Source: Roseburia sp. (GTDB taxonomy: Bacteria > Bacillota > Clostridia > Lachnospirales > Lachnospiraceae). Taken from it: DNA of 64,000 nucleotides. The notes beneath the pieces are model-generated. The model was not told the DNA's origin and made no database searches. It worked only from the letters and a program-made list of their open reading frames with translations. Positions 27,936 to 38,400 of this stretch are shown here, piece by piece (the first letter of the stretch is position 1; each line of letters starts with the position of its first letter). The position numbers and the translations under genes are program-made. Location of the stretch: contig JAGBEG010000013.1 in NCBI GenBank assembly GCA_017937095.1, forward strand, positions 124,001 to 188,000, given 5' to 3'.

Positions 27936-28187
27936 TTAATACTCCTCCTGCCATCCCAGCGCAACATAGTATATGTCTTCTCCCTCGTCCTTGTGCTCCG
28001 CATAATCCATATCGACCAGTAATTCCATCTGATCCTTCACTTCCTCCTGCGTCAAAGACATGGAGTACTCACTCACAAGCCCCTCTGCCAGCTCTTCCAA
28101 TGACATTTTCCTGTCCCTGTCCCACAGCAGATTCAACAGATGATTTGCTTCCTCCGGTACATTTTCTAACTCTACATATTGCATCAT
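27936..28187 (-). CDS. Small winged-helix-like protein
   Basis: An 83-residue acidic protein without signal or membrane segments. Helices LLNLLWDRDRKMSLEELAEGLVSEY and QEEVKDQMELLVDMDYAEHK followed by a possible wing resemble a short winged-helix domain. I cannot name a family. GAGGAGG precedes the start. It is divergent from the small secreted peptide gene, and its promoter carries the same 18-bp box at the same distance from the -10. It is thus probably a member of the same regulon and may modulate it. Confidence 0.65.
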   Translation of the reverse strand: MMQYVELENVPEEANHLLNLLWDRDRKMSLEELAEGLVSEYSMSLTQEEVKDQMELLVDMDYAEHKDEGEDIYYVALGWQEEY

Positions 28188-28258
28188 ATGCTTCAGACCT
28201 CCTCATTTATTGTCGTACATCCGTCCGGATATTCCGACAAAATCTTCTAAATATATGT

Positions 28259-28302
28259 ATTTTATCCCACTTTCGACAAAAAGACCATTCGATATGACGT
28301 AA
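28259..28302 (-). promoter_or_regulatory. Box-dependent promoter of the winged-helix-like gene
   Basis: On the minus strand the 18-bp box TTACGTCATATCGAATGG (28285-28302) is followed by 20 nt and then TAAAAT (28259-28264) as -10. There is no good -35, suggesting activation by a protein bound at the box. Confidence 0.6.
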
Positions 28303-28339
28303 TTTTTATCGACTTACGTCATATCGAATGGTCTTTTTG
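28277..28339. repeat. 26-bp perfect inverted repeat between divergent promoters
   Basis: Arms 28277-28302 and 28314-28339 are perfectly complementary over 26 bp around an 11-nt loop. Each arm contains one copy of the 18-bp box. The element lies upstream of both neighbouring genes rather than after them. It therefore looks like a double operator, although transcription through it would also form a hairpin with a U-tract. Confidence 0.75.
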
Positions 28340-28357
28340 GAATTTTTCGTATATGAT
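28314..28357 (+). promoter_or_regulatory. Box-dependent promoter of the small secreted peptide
   Basis: The 18-bp box TTACGTCATATCGAATGG (28314-28331) is followed by 20 nt and TATGAT (28352-28357). The -35 position (TGGTCT) is poor. AAAGGAGG lies about 8 nt before the ATG at 28383. Confidence 0.65.
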
Positions 28358-28382
28358 AACCAAAAAGAAAGGAGGTTATATC

Positions 28383-28514
28383 ATGAAACGCAAATTTTTC
28401 GCATTGATGCTTTGTCTGTTCTTGTCTTTCATTCCGGTTGCCGGAGCAGCATCTTCCGGTGATGACGGTATTGCACCGTGCTACTACTTTGAAGATGAAA
28501 ATGATGCTGTCTAA
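28383..28514 (+). CDS. Small secreted peptide, candidate signalling pheromone precursor
   Basis: A 43-residue peptide. A basic start (MKRK) and hydrophobic core (FFALMLCLFLSFIPVAGA) form a signal peptide, probably cleaved after AGA or AGAA. The mature part would be about 20 residues, acidic and aromatic, ending YYFEDENDAV. The ribosome site AAAGGAGG is near perfect. It converges on the XRE-TPR regulator gene with the two stop codons overlapping (28511-28514). RRNPP systems (PlcR/PapR, Rgg/SHP) pair such a precursor with an adjacent TPR regulator that binds the processed C-terminal peptide after re-import. That role is inferred from layout. Its promoter shares the 18-bp box. Confidence 0.7.
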   Translation: MKRKFFALMLCLFLSFIPVAGAASSGDDGIAPCYYFEDENDAV

Positions 28515-29422
28515 ATTTCAATTTGGTAATGTTCTTTGCACAGTTCGGCTGCTTTCTTTACACGCTCTTCTTGCTTTGTCACATCAAAAAGGACAACCGA
28601 CTGTTGAAAGAACCTCTTTGCCTCCTCTTTCTGTCCAAGTTCCGCGAGTGCACATCCTTTATTAAAGACAAGTACCGGCAATGTCTGCAAGCATCCATAC
28701 TCCACACAGAAATCGATTCCTTCCTGCGCCTCCTGCAAGGATTCTCTTGGTTTCCCCATTCTTCCGAACCAGTTGCTCAGATTATACAGAATCATCGGAT
28801 ACTTCGTCCGCTTCTCGCTTTCGTCAATCACCTTCTCCGCCATATAGAGCTTGAGCCAGCCTCCCAGTGTAATCGCCTGCTCAAAATGCCCCTTCTTTGC
28901 ATGCATAATCGCAATATTATTGATGATTGTAATCTCATTAAACGTCAGAAGATTCGTTTCCAGCGGCGTCACGCCGTCAAACTCCGGCAGGGTCATCCGG
29001 ATTGCCTGCATATACATCTCCATGACCTTCTCATCCGAAGCTCCCTGCTTCGCTTCCAATAGTCCCTTTGCAAAAGCAAGGTACTGATGCTGCGGTTCGC
29101 ATCCGTCACCGATCAGTTCCTCTAACTCTCCTATATGCTCCTCTAACTTGTCATACTGATGATATGCAACATCATGCACGACTGCATCAAGCATACGGTA
29201 GGTCTGCATTTCCTTCTTGCTTTCAAATACGTCAAACAACCGATCCTCGACGCCGAGTCTCTGAAGCAGGCAGTCCAAAATAGCCTTTCCCGGCATCTGG
29301 GCTCCGTTTTCAATTCGTGATAAAGACGCGGGCGTACAGATGCCCAAGCATAACTGCTCCTGTGTATAACCTTTTCTTATCCGCGTATCCTTAATAAAAT
29401 CTCCTATGTAATAACTTGGCAT
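28511..29422 (-). CDS. XRE-family regulator with TPR-like repeats (RRNPP-like)
   Basis: A 303-residue regulator. Residues about 6-60 form an XRE helix-turn-helix (IKDTRIRKGYTQEQLCLGI, then TPASLSRIENGAQMPG). The remaining 240 residues are helical with TPR-like pairs (ILYNLSNWFGRMGKPRESLQEA, LVFNKGCALAELGQKEEAKRFF), as in PlcR, Rgg and other peptide-sensing RRNPP proteins. The ATG at 29422 and one at 29434 are both possible, with GGAAAGAG before the former. It is convergent with the secreted peptide gene and is the best candidate to bind the 18-bp box found at three promoters, including that of the giant operon. Confidence 0.82.
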   Translation of the reverse strand: MPSYYIGDFIKDTRIRKGYTQEQLCLGICTPASLSRIENGAQMPGKAILDCLLQRLGVEDRLFDVFESKKEMQTYRMLDAVVHDVAYHQYDKLEEHIGELEELIGDGCEPQHQYLAFAKGLLEAKQGASDEKVMEMYMQAIRMTLPEFDGVTPLETNLLTFNEITIINNIAIMHAKKGHFEQAITLGGWLKLYMAEKVIDESEKRTKYPMILYNLSNWFGRMGKPRESLQEAQEGIDFCVEYGCLQTLPVLVFNKGCALAELGQKEEAKRFFQQSVVLFDVTKQEERVKKAAELCKEHYQIEI

Positions 29423-29486
29423 ATCTCTTTCCATTTCCTTTGTGCTTTGTAATTGGTAATTTTTTCCATATGATTATCTTTGTCTT

Positions 29487-29515
29487 ACATTAGCACAAGA
29501 AACGCGTATTGTAAA
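29487..29515 (-). promoter_or_regulatory. Promoter of the XRE-TPR regulator
   Basis: On the minus strand TTTACA, 17 nt, TAATGT, about 65 nt before the start. It lacks the 18-bp box, so the regulator is not obviously autoregulated through it. Confidence 0.6.
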
Positions 29516-29584
29516 GAGAGGATTTTGATTTTTGGGTAATTTGTACCAATTTATATCAAATATTGATAAAATACTATCGATACA

Positions 29585-30148
29585 TCAACCCTTTACTGTC
29601 TCCAATTCACCAACAATATGTATTCCATCATCCTTAAGTGCATTCCGCAAACTCGCATCATGCGTTACTACTTGGAAATTCTGTTTATCATAGCAGCACG
29701 CTGTACCTGCGATTACTGCGTCCAACGATGCGAACTTGTACTTAAATGCGTAATTAATAAACCTCTCTGCCTCCCTGATTACATCCTCCGTAACTGGCAG
29801 AACCTTAATTCGAAACACCTGACTGTTTCCCTCCAAAATATCCTTTACCAGCTTTCGCATTGCAGCGGTCTGCTTATTTTTCCATCTTTTTCTTTCCGGG
29901 TTAAAATATCTTGTGGTGCAGCGTGTTCCATCCTCCTTGATGACGCGATTGCACAATTGCCACTGCGCCTGCTCACCCCTTGCATATTTCCCCATAACTG
30001 ACATGATTTCCACCTTAGTAATCTCAGAAATATAGCAGTCTCCTCTTTTTATCTCTTCTATATCAAATCTTTTTCCCTTCGCTGGGATGCCTGCAATCTC
30101 ACATAATATTTCCCAAAATGCATTCGTATCTATCAGATATTTATTCAT
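29585..30148 (-). CDS. PIN-domain protein (probable ribonuclease)
   Basis: A 187-residue protein with the four acidic PIN residues visible: Asp7 (LIDTN), Glu47 (TKVEI), Asp143 (SLDAVIAGTA) and Asp164 (VVTHD). PIN domains cleave RNA with a metal ion. A segment with Cys66 and Cys77 and many basic residues (about 64-100) is longer than in typical VapC toxins. No antitoxin-like gene is adjacent. Instead it follows the receiver-domain gene by 10 nt and is probably the third gene of a kinase-receiver-PIN operon. A function as output of that signalling pair is inference. Confidence 0.8.
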   Translation of the reverse strand: MNKYLIDTNAFWEILCEIAGIPAKGKRFDIEEIKRGDCYISEITKVEIMSVMGKYARGEQAQWQLCNRVIKEDGTRCTTRYFNPERKRWKNKQTAAMRKLVKDILEGNSQVFRIKVLPVTEDVIREAERFINYAFKYKFASLDAVIAGTACCYDKQNFQVVTHDASLRNALKDDGIHIVGELETVKG

Positions 30149-30158
30149 ACAGTGCTCC

Positions 30159-30581
30159 TTATTTTGTCGGTAGATTGTCCATATTCCCCATCAGCTCCTT
30201 AACTCCTTCTTCATCAAGAGGATCCAGCTTTTCCTTTACTTTATCAATCAGCTCCTGCAATTCCGCATCCGGTCCCTTGTTTACGTAACCATCAATTCCC
30301 ATATTGGCAAGTTCTTTTACCTCTTCGAACTCACCGTAATTTGTATAGATTATCACATAGACATATGGATCCATTTCACGTATTTTCTTTAAGACCTCTT
30401 CCCCTGTCATCTTAGGCATCTTCAGATCAAGAAGCACCAAATCATATGTGTTTTTGGCAAACATCTCTACCCCCATCACACCATCCGACGCAATATCAGC
30501 CTCATATCCATATAATCGCAATGCCTCCTGCACTGGTGCTGCGGTATCCTTTTCATCTTCTACTATTAAAATCCTATACAT
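30159..30581 (-). CDS. Receiver-only response regulator
   Basis: A 140-residue CheY-like receiver domain. The acidic pocket EDE (8-10), phosphoacceptor Asp52 (LLDLKMP), Thr80 (IIYTNYG) and Lys102 (YVNKG) are all present. After the receiver comes only a short acidic tail, with no DNA-binding or enzymatic output domain. It overlaps the histidine kinase gene by 8 nt and is followed by the PIN gene. It probably acts through protein contact, perhaps on the PIN protein. Confidence 0.88.
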   Translation of the reverse strand: MYRILIVEDEKDTAAPVQEALRLYGYEADIASDGVMGVEMFAKNTYDLVLLDLKMPKMTGEEVLKKIREMDPYVYVIIYTNYGEFEEVKELANMGIDGYVNKGPDAELQELIDKVKEKLDPLDEEGVKELMGNMDNLPTK

Positions 30582-32325
30582 TCTCCATCTCTCCCTTCGG
30601 AATCTGAATCAAAAACTCAGCGCCTTCTTTATACGCCGTATTCACTCTTATTTTTCCCCCATACATTTTCAATATATTCCATACAATATAAAGTCCGAGA
30701 CCTTCTCCGCCATCCGACTTCTCTTTATCCTTCGTCGAATAGAACGGATTAAATATTTTATTCACGATATCCTTGGGCACGCCACGTCCATTGTCCCTGA
30801 AATGAATATTAAGCACATTGTCATGCTCTTTGCAAAGCACGGATATACGCTTTGGTCCGTCCTTTTCCCGAAGTTCATCCGCCGAATTGCTTACAAGATT
30901 ATATATCACCTGCTCAAACTGGAGGCTGTCTCCATACAGCGTAAACTCCTGAATCCCATCAATCTGTGTCTCTATGCCAATACCATCCAACCGCATCTGC
31001 ATATCCAGAAACACCGCCTTGATATGCTCGATGCAATTAAACCGGGAATTGACACTCTTGCTTGAGACAATAGGTGCAAAACGTTTTAGCAGACGCTTTA
31101 CACGAATCGTCTGCATTAAAATATTATCCAGCAGTTCTTCCAGATTCTCTCTATCATCCAGATTTCGCTCCATTTTCATCTGGTAGAGCTGAACACCGTA
31201 TCTGATATTGGTAATCGGCTGTCCCAGCTCATGTGAAAAGCCTTTGAGCAGCTCCTTGATTGCAATCAACTGTCTGTTGTGCTCCTGCTCCGACACCATA
31301 TCCTTTATGGTATCCCAGAATGCCTCTTCTGTTTCCCTCTCCTCCTGTGTTCCTTTAATCTTATTTCCGGCTCTGTTATACCCTTTTTTGCTCTGCTCCA
31401 ACTGACTGATATGCCTTCGCATCTCCACCGCATCATCAATCATTCCAAGCTTCACATAGAAATTCTGTAATGTCTTACTTATTGGAATACTGCTTGTAGC
31501 ACTATTCCGTATCTTCTTTAAGGTGTCAAGAAGACTCGTCTCATCCCCTTTATTCAAATAGTAATATACGAATTCATACTGTATATTAAATCCCGCCCGT
31601 TGCCGTACTTCCGGATGACTTTCGATATACGCGTCCGCCCTTGCGTAATCATCCAGTTTTCTGCACAATCGGAACAGCGTTCGAATCACTATATCATTTT
31701 GGTTATAGTCCAACATCATCTCTGTAATGTCGAGTGCCATTTCATAGAACTCATACTTCTCTATAATCGCCACAAGCTTTATATCCCGCGGAACAGTCTG
31801 TCTTGTATGAACAGCATGTTTCTTCTCCCAATAAAGAAAACAATAAATATTCCACAGATTTCCGTTCTTTTCCTGACTATTTATCCAGTTTGCCAATGAA
31901 TCCTGATTTTTCTCAACCTCGATGAATATGCAGTTTTGCTTCTCGTCAAACTCAAACAGCACGGAAGCAAGGCTCTTTTTGAGTTCCACTGAAAAGGAAT
32001 CCCCGTCTACCAGTTCCACAATACGGTTATATACCTCTGTACAGTCAGCTTTATCTGCCTTTTCCTGATAACGCTCCCAAAAATTTACAAAGTTCTTAAA
32101 ATGACGTAAATTTTCACCAATCTTCGTCAAAAAGTCCACATACGCGCTGCCTGCCAGCCTATAATCCTCTTTGGACATGGCAAGATCCCCCAGTATCTTG
32201 CAAAAGAAACTGGAGTCCGGGAAACGTTCGATTGCATTCTCAGTTACTTCTATCGCTCTCTCTGTCTGACCATGTCTGCGGTAAAACGAAATCTCCTGCG
32301 ATACATGATATTCTTCTTTTTGCAT
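30574..32325 (-). CDS. Soluble histidine kinase with helical-repeat sensor
   Basis: A 583-residue kinase without membrane helices. The N-terminal 330 residues are helical and TPR-like (ERAIEVTENAIERFPDSSFF, YARADAYIESHPEV). The catalytic half has the H-box GFSHELGQPITNIRYG near residue 364, the N-box YNLVSNSADEL, G1 RDNGRGVPKDI, F-box NPFYSTKD and G2 GEGLGLYIVWNI. The frame continues to 32439, but GGGAGA lies 7 nt before the ATG at 32325. It overlaps the receiver gene by 8 nt. A cytoplasmic kinase with a TPR sensor suggests detection of an internal protein or nucleotide cue. Confidence 0.88.
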   Translation of the reverse strand: MQKEEYHVSQEISFYRRHGQTERAIEVTENAIERFPDSSFFCKILGDLAMSKEDYRLAGSAYVDFLTKIGENLRHFKNFVNFWERYQEKADKADCTEVYNRIVELVDGDSFSVELKKSLASVLFEFDEKQNCIFIEVEKNQDSLANWINSQEKNGNLWNIYCFLYWEKKHAVHTRQTVPRDIKLVAIIEKYEFYEMALDITEMMLDYNQNDIVIRTLFRLCRKLDDYARADAYIESHPEVRQRAGFNIQYEFVYYYLNKGDETSLLDTLKKIRNSATSSIPISKTLQNFYVKLGMIDDAVEMRRHISQLEQSKKGYNRAGNKIKGTQEERETEEAFWDTIKDMVSEQEHNRQLIAIKELLKGFSHELGQPITNIRYGVQLYQMKMERNLDDRENLEELLDNILMQTIRVKRLLKRFAPIVSSKSVNSRFNCIEHIKAVFLDMQMRLDGIGIETQIDGIQEFTLYGDSLQFEQVIYNLVSNSADELREKDGPKRISVLCKEHDNVLNIHFRDNGRGVPKDIVNKIFNPFYSTKDKEKSDGGEGLGLYIVWNILKMYGGKIRVNTAYKEGAEFLIQIPKGEMENV

Positions 32326-32416
32326 AAATGATTCTCCCGCCACACTCTGTGCTGATTTGTTGTAGACAAAAATAGTATAACGCATACCAAAAGAAAAGGG
32401 AAGTGAAAGTTGTTTA

Positions 32417-35400
32417 TCAGCCGACCCTGATCCCGCCAAGTCTTACAACAGGTATTCCTTCTTCCTTAAGCTCCGTCGAAAATACGGTGACCTCGATCCG
32501 CAGATATCTGCCCCTCACAGGGGGCTTGTGCTGCCGCTCCCAGCGCACAAGCCGCTCCACCAGCCCACCACACCATTCGTCACTATATCCGGTCCTTGGC
32601 TGCAAACACACCGGCAGCTCCACGCAGGCAGTTGTGGTTTTTCCAAAACGGTAGCCGTAAGAGACCTGACAGGCAAGCTGCACCTTCTGTCGTCCCATGC
32701 TTAAAACATTTTCAAACAGATACCGGATTGCCCGCTCCTGAAAGCCGCACTCTTTCCTGTATTCCTCCGGAACGGCAACCGTCACTTCCTTTTCGCTGCT
32801 TACCAGCGCATGGAGCGAATGCGCAAATGCCGTTTCCTCCGTACGATACAGGAAACGTTCATTTACCGGATGCATTGTATCGGACAAATCCTCATTTCTG
32901 ACGACATAGCTTTTCGCATAAACGCTCTGATATGTAAAGATGTCCAATTCCTCCAGCGTCAGCCGGAGTGTGATTTCGGATGCGGTTTTCTCCTCCCCTG
33001 CGCAAAAAAGCCGGTAGCGTCCGCCTTTTTCCGTCCTCTCCGCTTCCATCTTCTGCTCTGTGCCGTCCGGCAGGACATAGTGAATCACCGGGAGCTTTTC
33101 CTCCCCGGTAAACAATTCGATTTGAAATTCGTCCCCCGCAGACCATGTCCGGAAATGGCAGCCATATGTCTTTTCCTCCAGTTCCTTTCTGACCGCAGTT
33201 TCTTCGAACATCTCCCAGTGTGCCGCAGTTTCACACACAAGCTGAACAAACGTCCCGTATGCCTTTGCAAATTCTTCTCCGTCTCCGTGCAGCAATGACA
33301 GCAGACCGCCTCTTGCCACGCTGTACTGTGCGAGACAGTCGAACACATCTTTATCCGTGTTTTTCTGATAAAGCTCCGGCTTCTGGTTGAACACCACCGT
33401 CACATACATCATATCCTGCCCCGTCATCTCATGGCTTAAGGTCACATGATAGTCATAGCGCAGCAGTTCCGAAATATTCTTCCCCTCTTCCGGCTGTTTT
33501 GTGGTGATCCTCTGATCCTTCAGCACCGGCTGTGCCGGATAAAAGCGGAGCGGAACCGGAACGGGAAGACCGCAGGAGAGATCAAGGTGCATATTTCCCC
33601 CGGCGCGCTTTCCGTCCACAGGTCTTGCCAGAGAGAACCATTCCGGTTGTCCGTCCGTTTCGCTCCCGAAAGACGGCAGACGCTCGAGCTCCCTGACATG
33701 ATACTCCGCCGTTTCCAGCAAAAAGAATGCGTTCTTAAACCTCTCCGCCTCCGCGAATATGTGCAGATATGCGCCCTGATTCGCCAGTTCCAGTTTTCCC
33801 GCTTTGAAATTGACAGATTCCGTAAAACCGTTTACAGCAATACTGCCTGCAATACGGTAATTGTAGTCCGCCTGCTCCTCCATTTCCACCGTGCCCGGAT
33901 ATTGCAACAATACATGTTTTCCATAAGCGCGGGTCAGTGAAGCGCCAAGCTGTTCTAAAACCGCCTCTCTCGCTTCGTCCATTCCCGCCCCGTCTGCATC
34001 CTCCAGGGGCTTTAGGACATGGCACAGACGCATGGGGATTTTCTCCGCGAGGAGCTGCTTTTGGGCAAGCAATTCCTCCATAAGCGCGCCGCAGTCATAC
34101 CGGAAGGTCTTCTCCACCATCTTAGGACAGAGCATGTCCTCTATATCCTGCAAGAAGCCGACCGCCCAGCGTTCCGTATCAATTCCCGCAAAGCTTTGCG
34201 GCGCTTCCTCCCCCAAGGTGCCGTCTGCCGCAAGCGGCGCAACTGCTACGTTTTCCCTGCTCACTGTCTTTGTTGCGATCGGCGCCAGCGCATAGAATGC
34301 CGGCGTCTTTATCGTTTTGTCATAATAGCAGGACGGTCCTGCCCCGATATTTGCAATGCCCTTTCCGCCCTCTCCTTTCGCGATCCACAGATACAACCCG
34401 TTCTTCGTCCCCCACTCCGCTTCTCCCTGCAATACATAGGCAAACGTCAGCGTCTCCTCCAGTCTCTGTGCAAATTCTTCCACCGAAGTCTGCCCGCCGC
34501 CGCTTCCGGGAAGAACCGGAGTCCATGCATGATAGATTTCCTCCGGCGGATCGGGAACGCCCTCTGACGCCCGGTACAGATGAAGCTTCGTGTCCAGTTT
34601 TGTTAAAATGTCATTTTCAGTTCTAAGCCATCCCATATCGAGCTTCTCGCCGTACTGTATTCCTTCCGGGAGAAGCGGCAGCGTGATTCCGCCGCGCACG
34701 ATTGGCGCATCCATAAGAACTTCCTCACTGTCAATTCCCAGCTCCTTAAGCTTCCGCCCCACACTCTCCAACGTGTCAAAACGGCTGACCATAACCGTCC
34801 CCGCTTCTGTTTTTATCTGTGTTCCTTCTATTATAATGTCATTCATCCTGCGATAAAACCACAGGCTGTTTTTACAATTGTAATTATTGCATACCCATGC
34901 CATGCGATAGCCCGCGCCGCCGTTTTCCTCCAGCGTAAAAGAAGAAGCATACGCCGTCCCGGGGAACGCGATCCGAAACGGTATCGAAAGCTGTTGAGGC
35001 TGCGCCAATTTCATGTTTTTATTTGCATCATAAAACTGCTGCGGCGTAATTCCATATACCTCGCAGAGACTGCGCAGACTTCCCGCTTCCTTCGCCGGAA
35101 CGGTTTTCGTACTGCACCAGACAGCCGTACCGCTTACCAGCAGGTCTTTCGTTTCCTTATTATAATGCCACAATTTCTCTGCCGGACAGCCCAGATGATT
35201 TTTAAGAAGCGTCTCGCCGGATAACGCCGTCAGCCTGCGGTAAGAAAGTACCGCCCCCTCTGCAAGAATCCCCGTCCGCTCCTCCGCCACCAGTTCCATC
35301 GGCGTCACGTTCACAGAAAAAAACTGCTGGAAGGCAGCGCACACATCATTTAACGACGCGGTGACGCCATCCTCGCTTCCGACCTCCACCTCGTAGCCCT

Positions 35401-38400
35401 GAAATGTAAATTCATAGTGTTCTAAGAGTATGCCCCGTTTCTCCCGGTTATCCTCCACCAGAGAAGCCGCCTGACAGCCGATCGCATCCGCCGCAAGCGC
35501 AAACGTACGCGCATCTGCCGGGACCGTGTAGCTTCTCCCGGCTTCCCCGCTTATTATCACGTCAGTTCCCTCGCGCAGTATGACATTTTTATTTTTCTCC
35601 CAGCCCTCTCCGGGCAAAAGCGCCGCAAGCGAAGCGCCGCTGTAAAAGCTTTTCATGACAGGAACCGCCAGCTCCTGTTCTCCGAACACCTGTGACAGTT
35701 CCGCATCCAGATTCTCCCCCAGCAGTTCCTCCGGCGTCAGCGTATAGTCTGTCACCGCATCTGCAAGCGTTTCCGAAACACACATGGCGGCGCTTAAGGC
35801 GTCGACCCATAGCAGCCAGCCCTGTATCTTCTGATACATAGCAAGTATATCTTCACGGGGCAGACTTATCACCTCCTTAAGCAGCGTGCTCTCAAGGCAA
35901 AGCTCAGTTCCCGCCGCCTGTATCTGGTCCATGGATTTCTTTAGCGCAGATAAAACCTCGCTTCGCTTTTTTGTCTCCATAGCCCCCTGCAAAGACGGCT
36001 CGATCGCAAGCACAAGCTGTCCTTCCCGCACCATATAACTCACGGAAACCGCGCCGGACTGATGAATTGCAAGCAGTGCATCATTGTATCTTGGCGTTAT
36101 TTCAAGACGGAAGCTTTGCATCGTTTCGCAGACGGCGTTTCCCAGCACATCCCGAAATTCCAGATCAATGCTCGCCGTCCTACCGACGTTATCATATGGA
36201 TTTCCGCTGCCGCTTAAAAGGAAACGGTCCAAGGGCACGCTCTGACTGTACTCCCAGACCTTCGCATGATCCTCCGGCTCTTTCGGCAGCAGCGGCATTC
36301 CCGTTTCACAGTCCTCATAGCCCTCCCCATGCATCCGGTAATTGATAATACTGTAGAGATTGCGCACCGCATCCCGCTTATCCTCATCGGGATTCTCCGG
36401 CTGTGCGAGCGTTGCCGCAAATCCCGCGCTTCCCGGGTTTAGAACGCTCTTTACGGCATATTCTCCGGGATGTTCTCCTGCCTTTTCCTCTTTTACCTCC
36501 AGCCATGCGTACTCATTTTGCCAAATCTCCTGTGCGTCGATGACACAATTACATCCGTCTCCCGCAGTCTCTGCCGTCACGAGCAGCCATAATTTTCCCG
36601 CGCCGGAGGAAGAAAACAGGCTCGATTTCAAAATCCCCTCGCCTTCCAGACAAATGTAATATCCGCTGCAATTCTTCACACTAAGCTGCTGCAATAGCAT
36701 GAGAAACGCCGTTGGCTCCGACATAGATGCAACAAAAATAGCTTCCTTATTTAAAAGCGCATCCGGGCTGCTCTTTGTCTCCCCTGAAAGGTTCGTCCTG
36801 ACAAGCCTTGTCTTCTCCTGCGTAAGCGGCAGACGGTATAGCCCGCTTTCCATGCCCTCCACCGCAGACGGCTCATACAAAAGATCGATCCGCACCGCCT
36901 TTTCGCATATGGCGTCAAGCGCCCTGCCGCTTCCCTGCTCCGCCACGGCAAGCTCATAGATAGGAAGCTTTTCCTCCGTCCTTTGCAATGTCAGTGCGAG
37001 CAGCAATCCAAAGCTTCCTTCTCTCTCCTGCCCGGTCACATTCTGTCCCATCGCCCTGCCGAACCCCGACAGCATCGAATCCACCTTCCATGTATAGTCT
37101 GAGAAATGTCCGTCTGCAATCGTCATAAATTCTTCTGTGAAGATGAGAATACTCTTTCTCTTATCCTCCGCCAGATACAGCCGGTATTCTTCAAACGGAT
37201 GCTGTCTCCTCTCCAGTACATACGGCGCGATTTCCCGCAACGGCTGTTTGAACACAGGCGCAAAGAGCGCCGAAGGGACGCGGGAATTGATTTCCTCATT
37301 GGAAATTGTAAGTTCGCAGCCTCCCCCGGTCTCAATCCAGTCCTCATACCCCGCCGCTGCCGTGACCGCAAGACGGTGGCGCAGGAAATCCTGTGCTGCT
37401 TCCTTCTCATAGCACAGCTTCTTCTGCTGTCCAAGTATCTCATACAGCCCCGCCCAATTCTCTTTTCGCGAAAAAAGAGAGGAGTTTCTTCCTATTATAA
37501 TAGCAGTTGACGGGCACGGCAGACGCAAGCCCTGAAGGAAGAACCGGGACACCATTCCCGCCGCCTGTCTTATCGTCTCCTGCGAATGTAAAATCCTGCA
37601 TACCTCTTCCCGCTCCAATACCGGAACATTTCGAACAACGATCACATCTTCTGCAAGCACCGCGCGCGCATCCTGTATTGCCTGCACGAGCGCATCAAGA
37701 GAAATGCGGTTCTGGCGCATCACCTGTTCTACGCTTCTTCCTGCTGTCGCACATTCTTTCCCGTCAACCGTAATTGTATCTGTCAAAAAAAGCCATCCCG
37801 GATTGTCAAGTAAAATGGAATGCGGCGTCACGCCCACCGAGAGCCAACGTTCTGCCCCGTCAGCAGTTTCCTCCATTTCCCTGTGCATACTGTTTTTATA
37901 GCGCAGTGCGTCTGCCGGCATTCCAAGCGCATCCGCCGCCGATTCCCATGTCTCGCCGTGCCGTTTTCGAAATAGAACGCGCACATCCCGGAAGCTTCCC
38001 GCAAGCTCCCGCAGGGTTTTTCCTCCGGTATGCAGGCGCACTGCACGGATCTGCTCCTGCGCTTCCTTTGTGACCGCCTGCAAAATAACGGCAAGATAGT
38101 CCTCAAACAGCACTTCCGCAAGCGCCACCCGCTCATTTCTGCCGTACCTGCCGCATCCGCCCGCAGAAGCACCTACGGTTCCTGATTCTGCTTTCGCCTG
38201 CATCTTCGAAGCGGTTTCCGGCGCCGGATTTAATCTCGCAAAATACGCTTTTAACATTTCCATGTATGCGCCGTCCACCATTGGCGCATCCGCAAACGAA
38301 ACAGACGTATCTTCTATGATTTCCCCTTCCTCCCCATAGGTCAGCCACCTGAAAATCAGCCCCGGAACCGCCGGGAAAAACACGCCGTCTTCCTCTGCAC

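Noticed and set aside
28277-28339. Simple bidirectional terminator
   Set aside because: The stem with A and T tracts looks like one, but it lies upstream of both flanking genes, not downstream. Half of it recurs at 50.4 kb without any hairpin, at the same distance from a -10.
29585-30148. VapC toxin of a type II toxin-antitoxin pair
   Set aside because: No small antitoxin gene is adjacent; the upstream partner is a receiver-domain gene, and the protein is longer than usual VapC.
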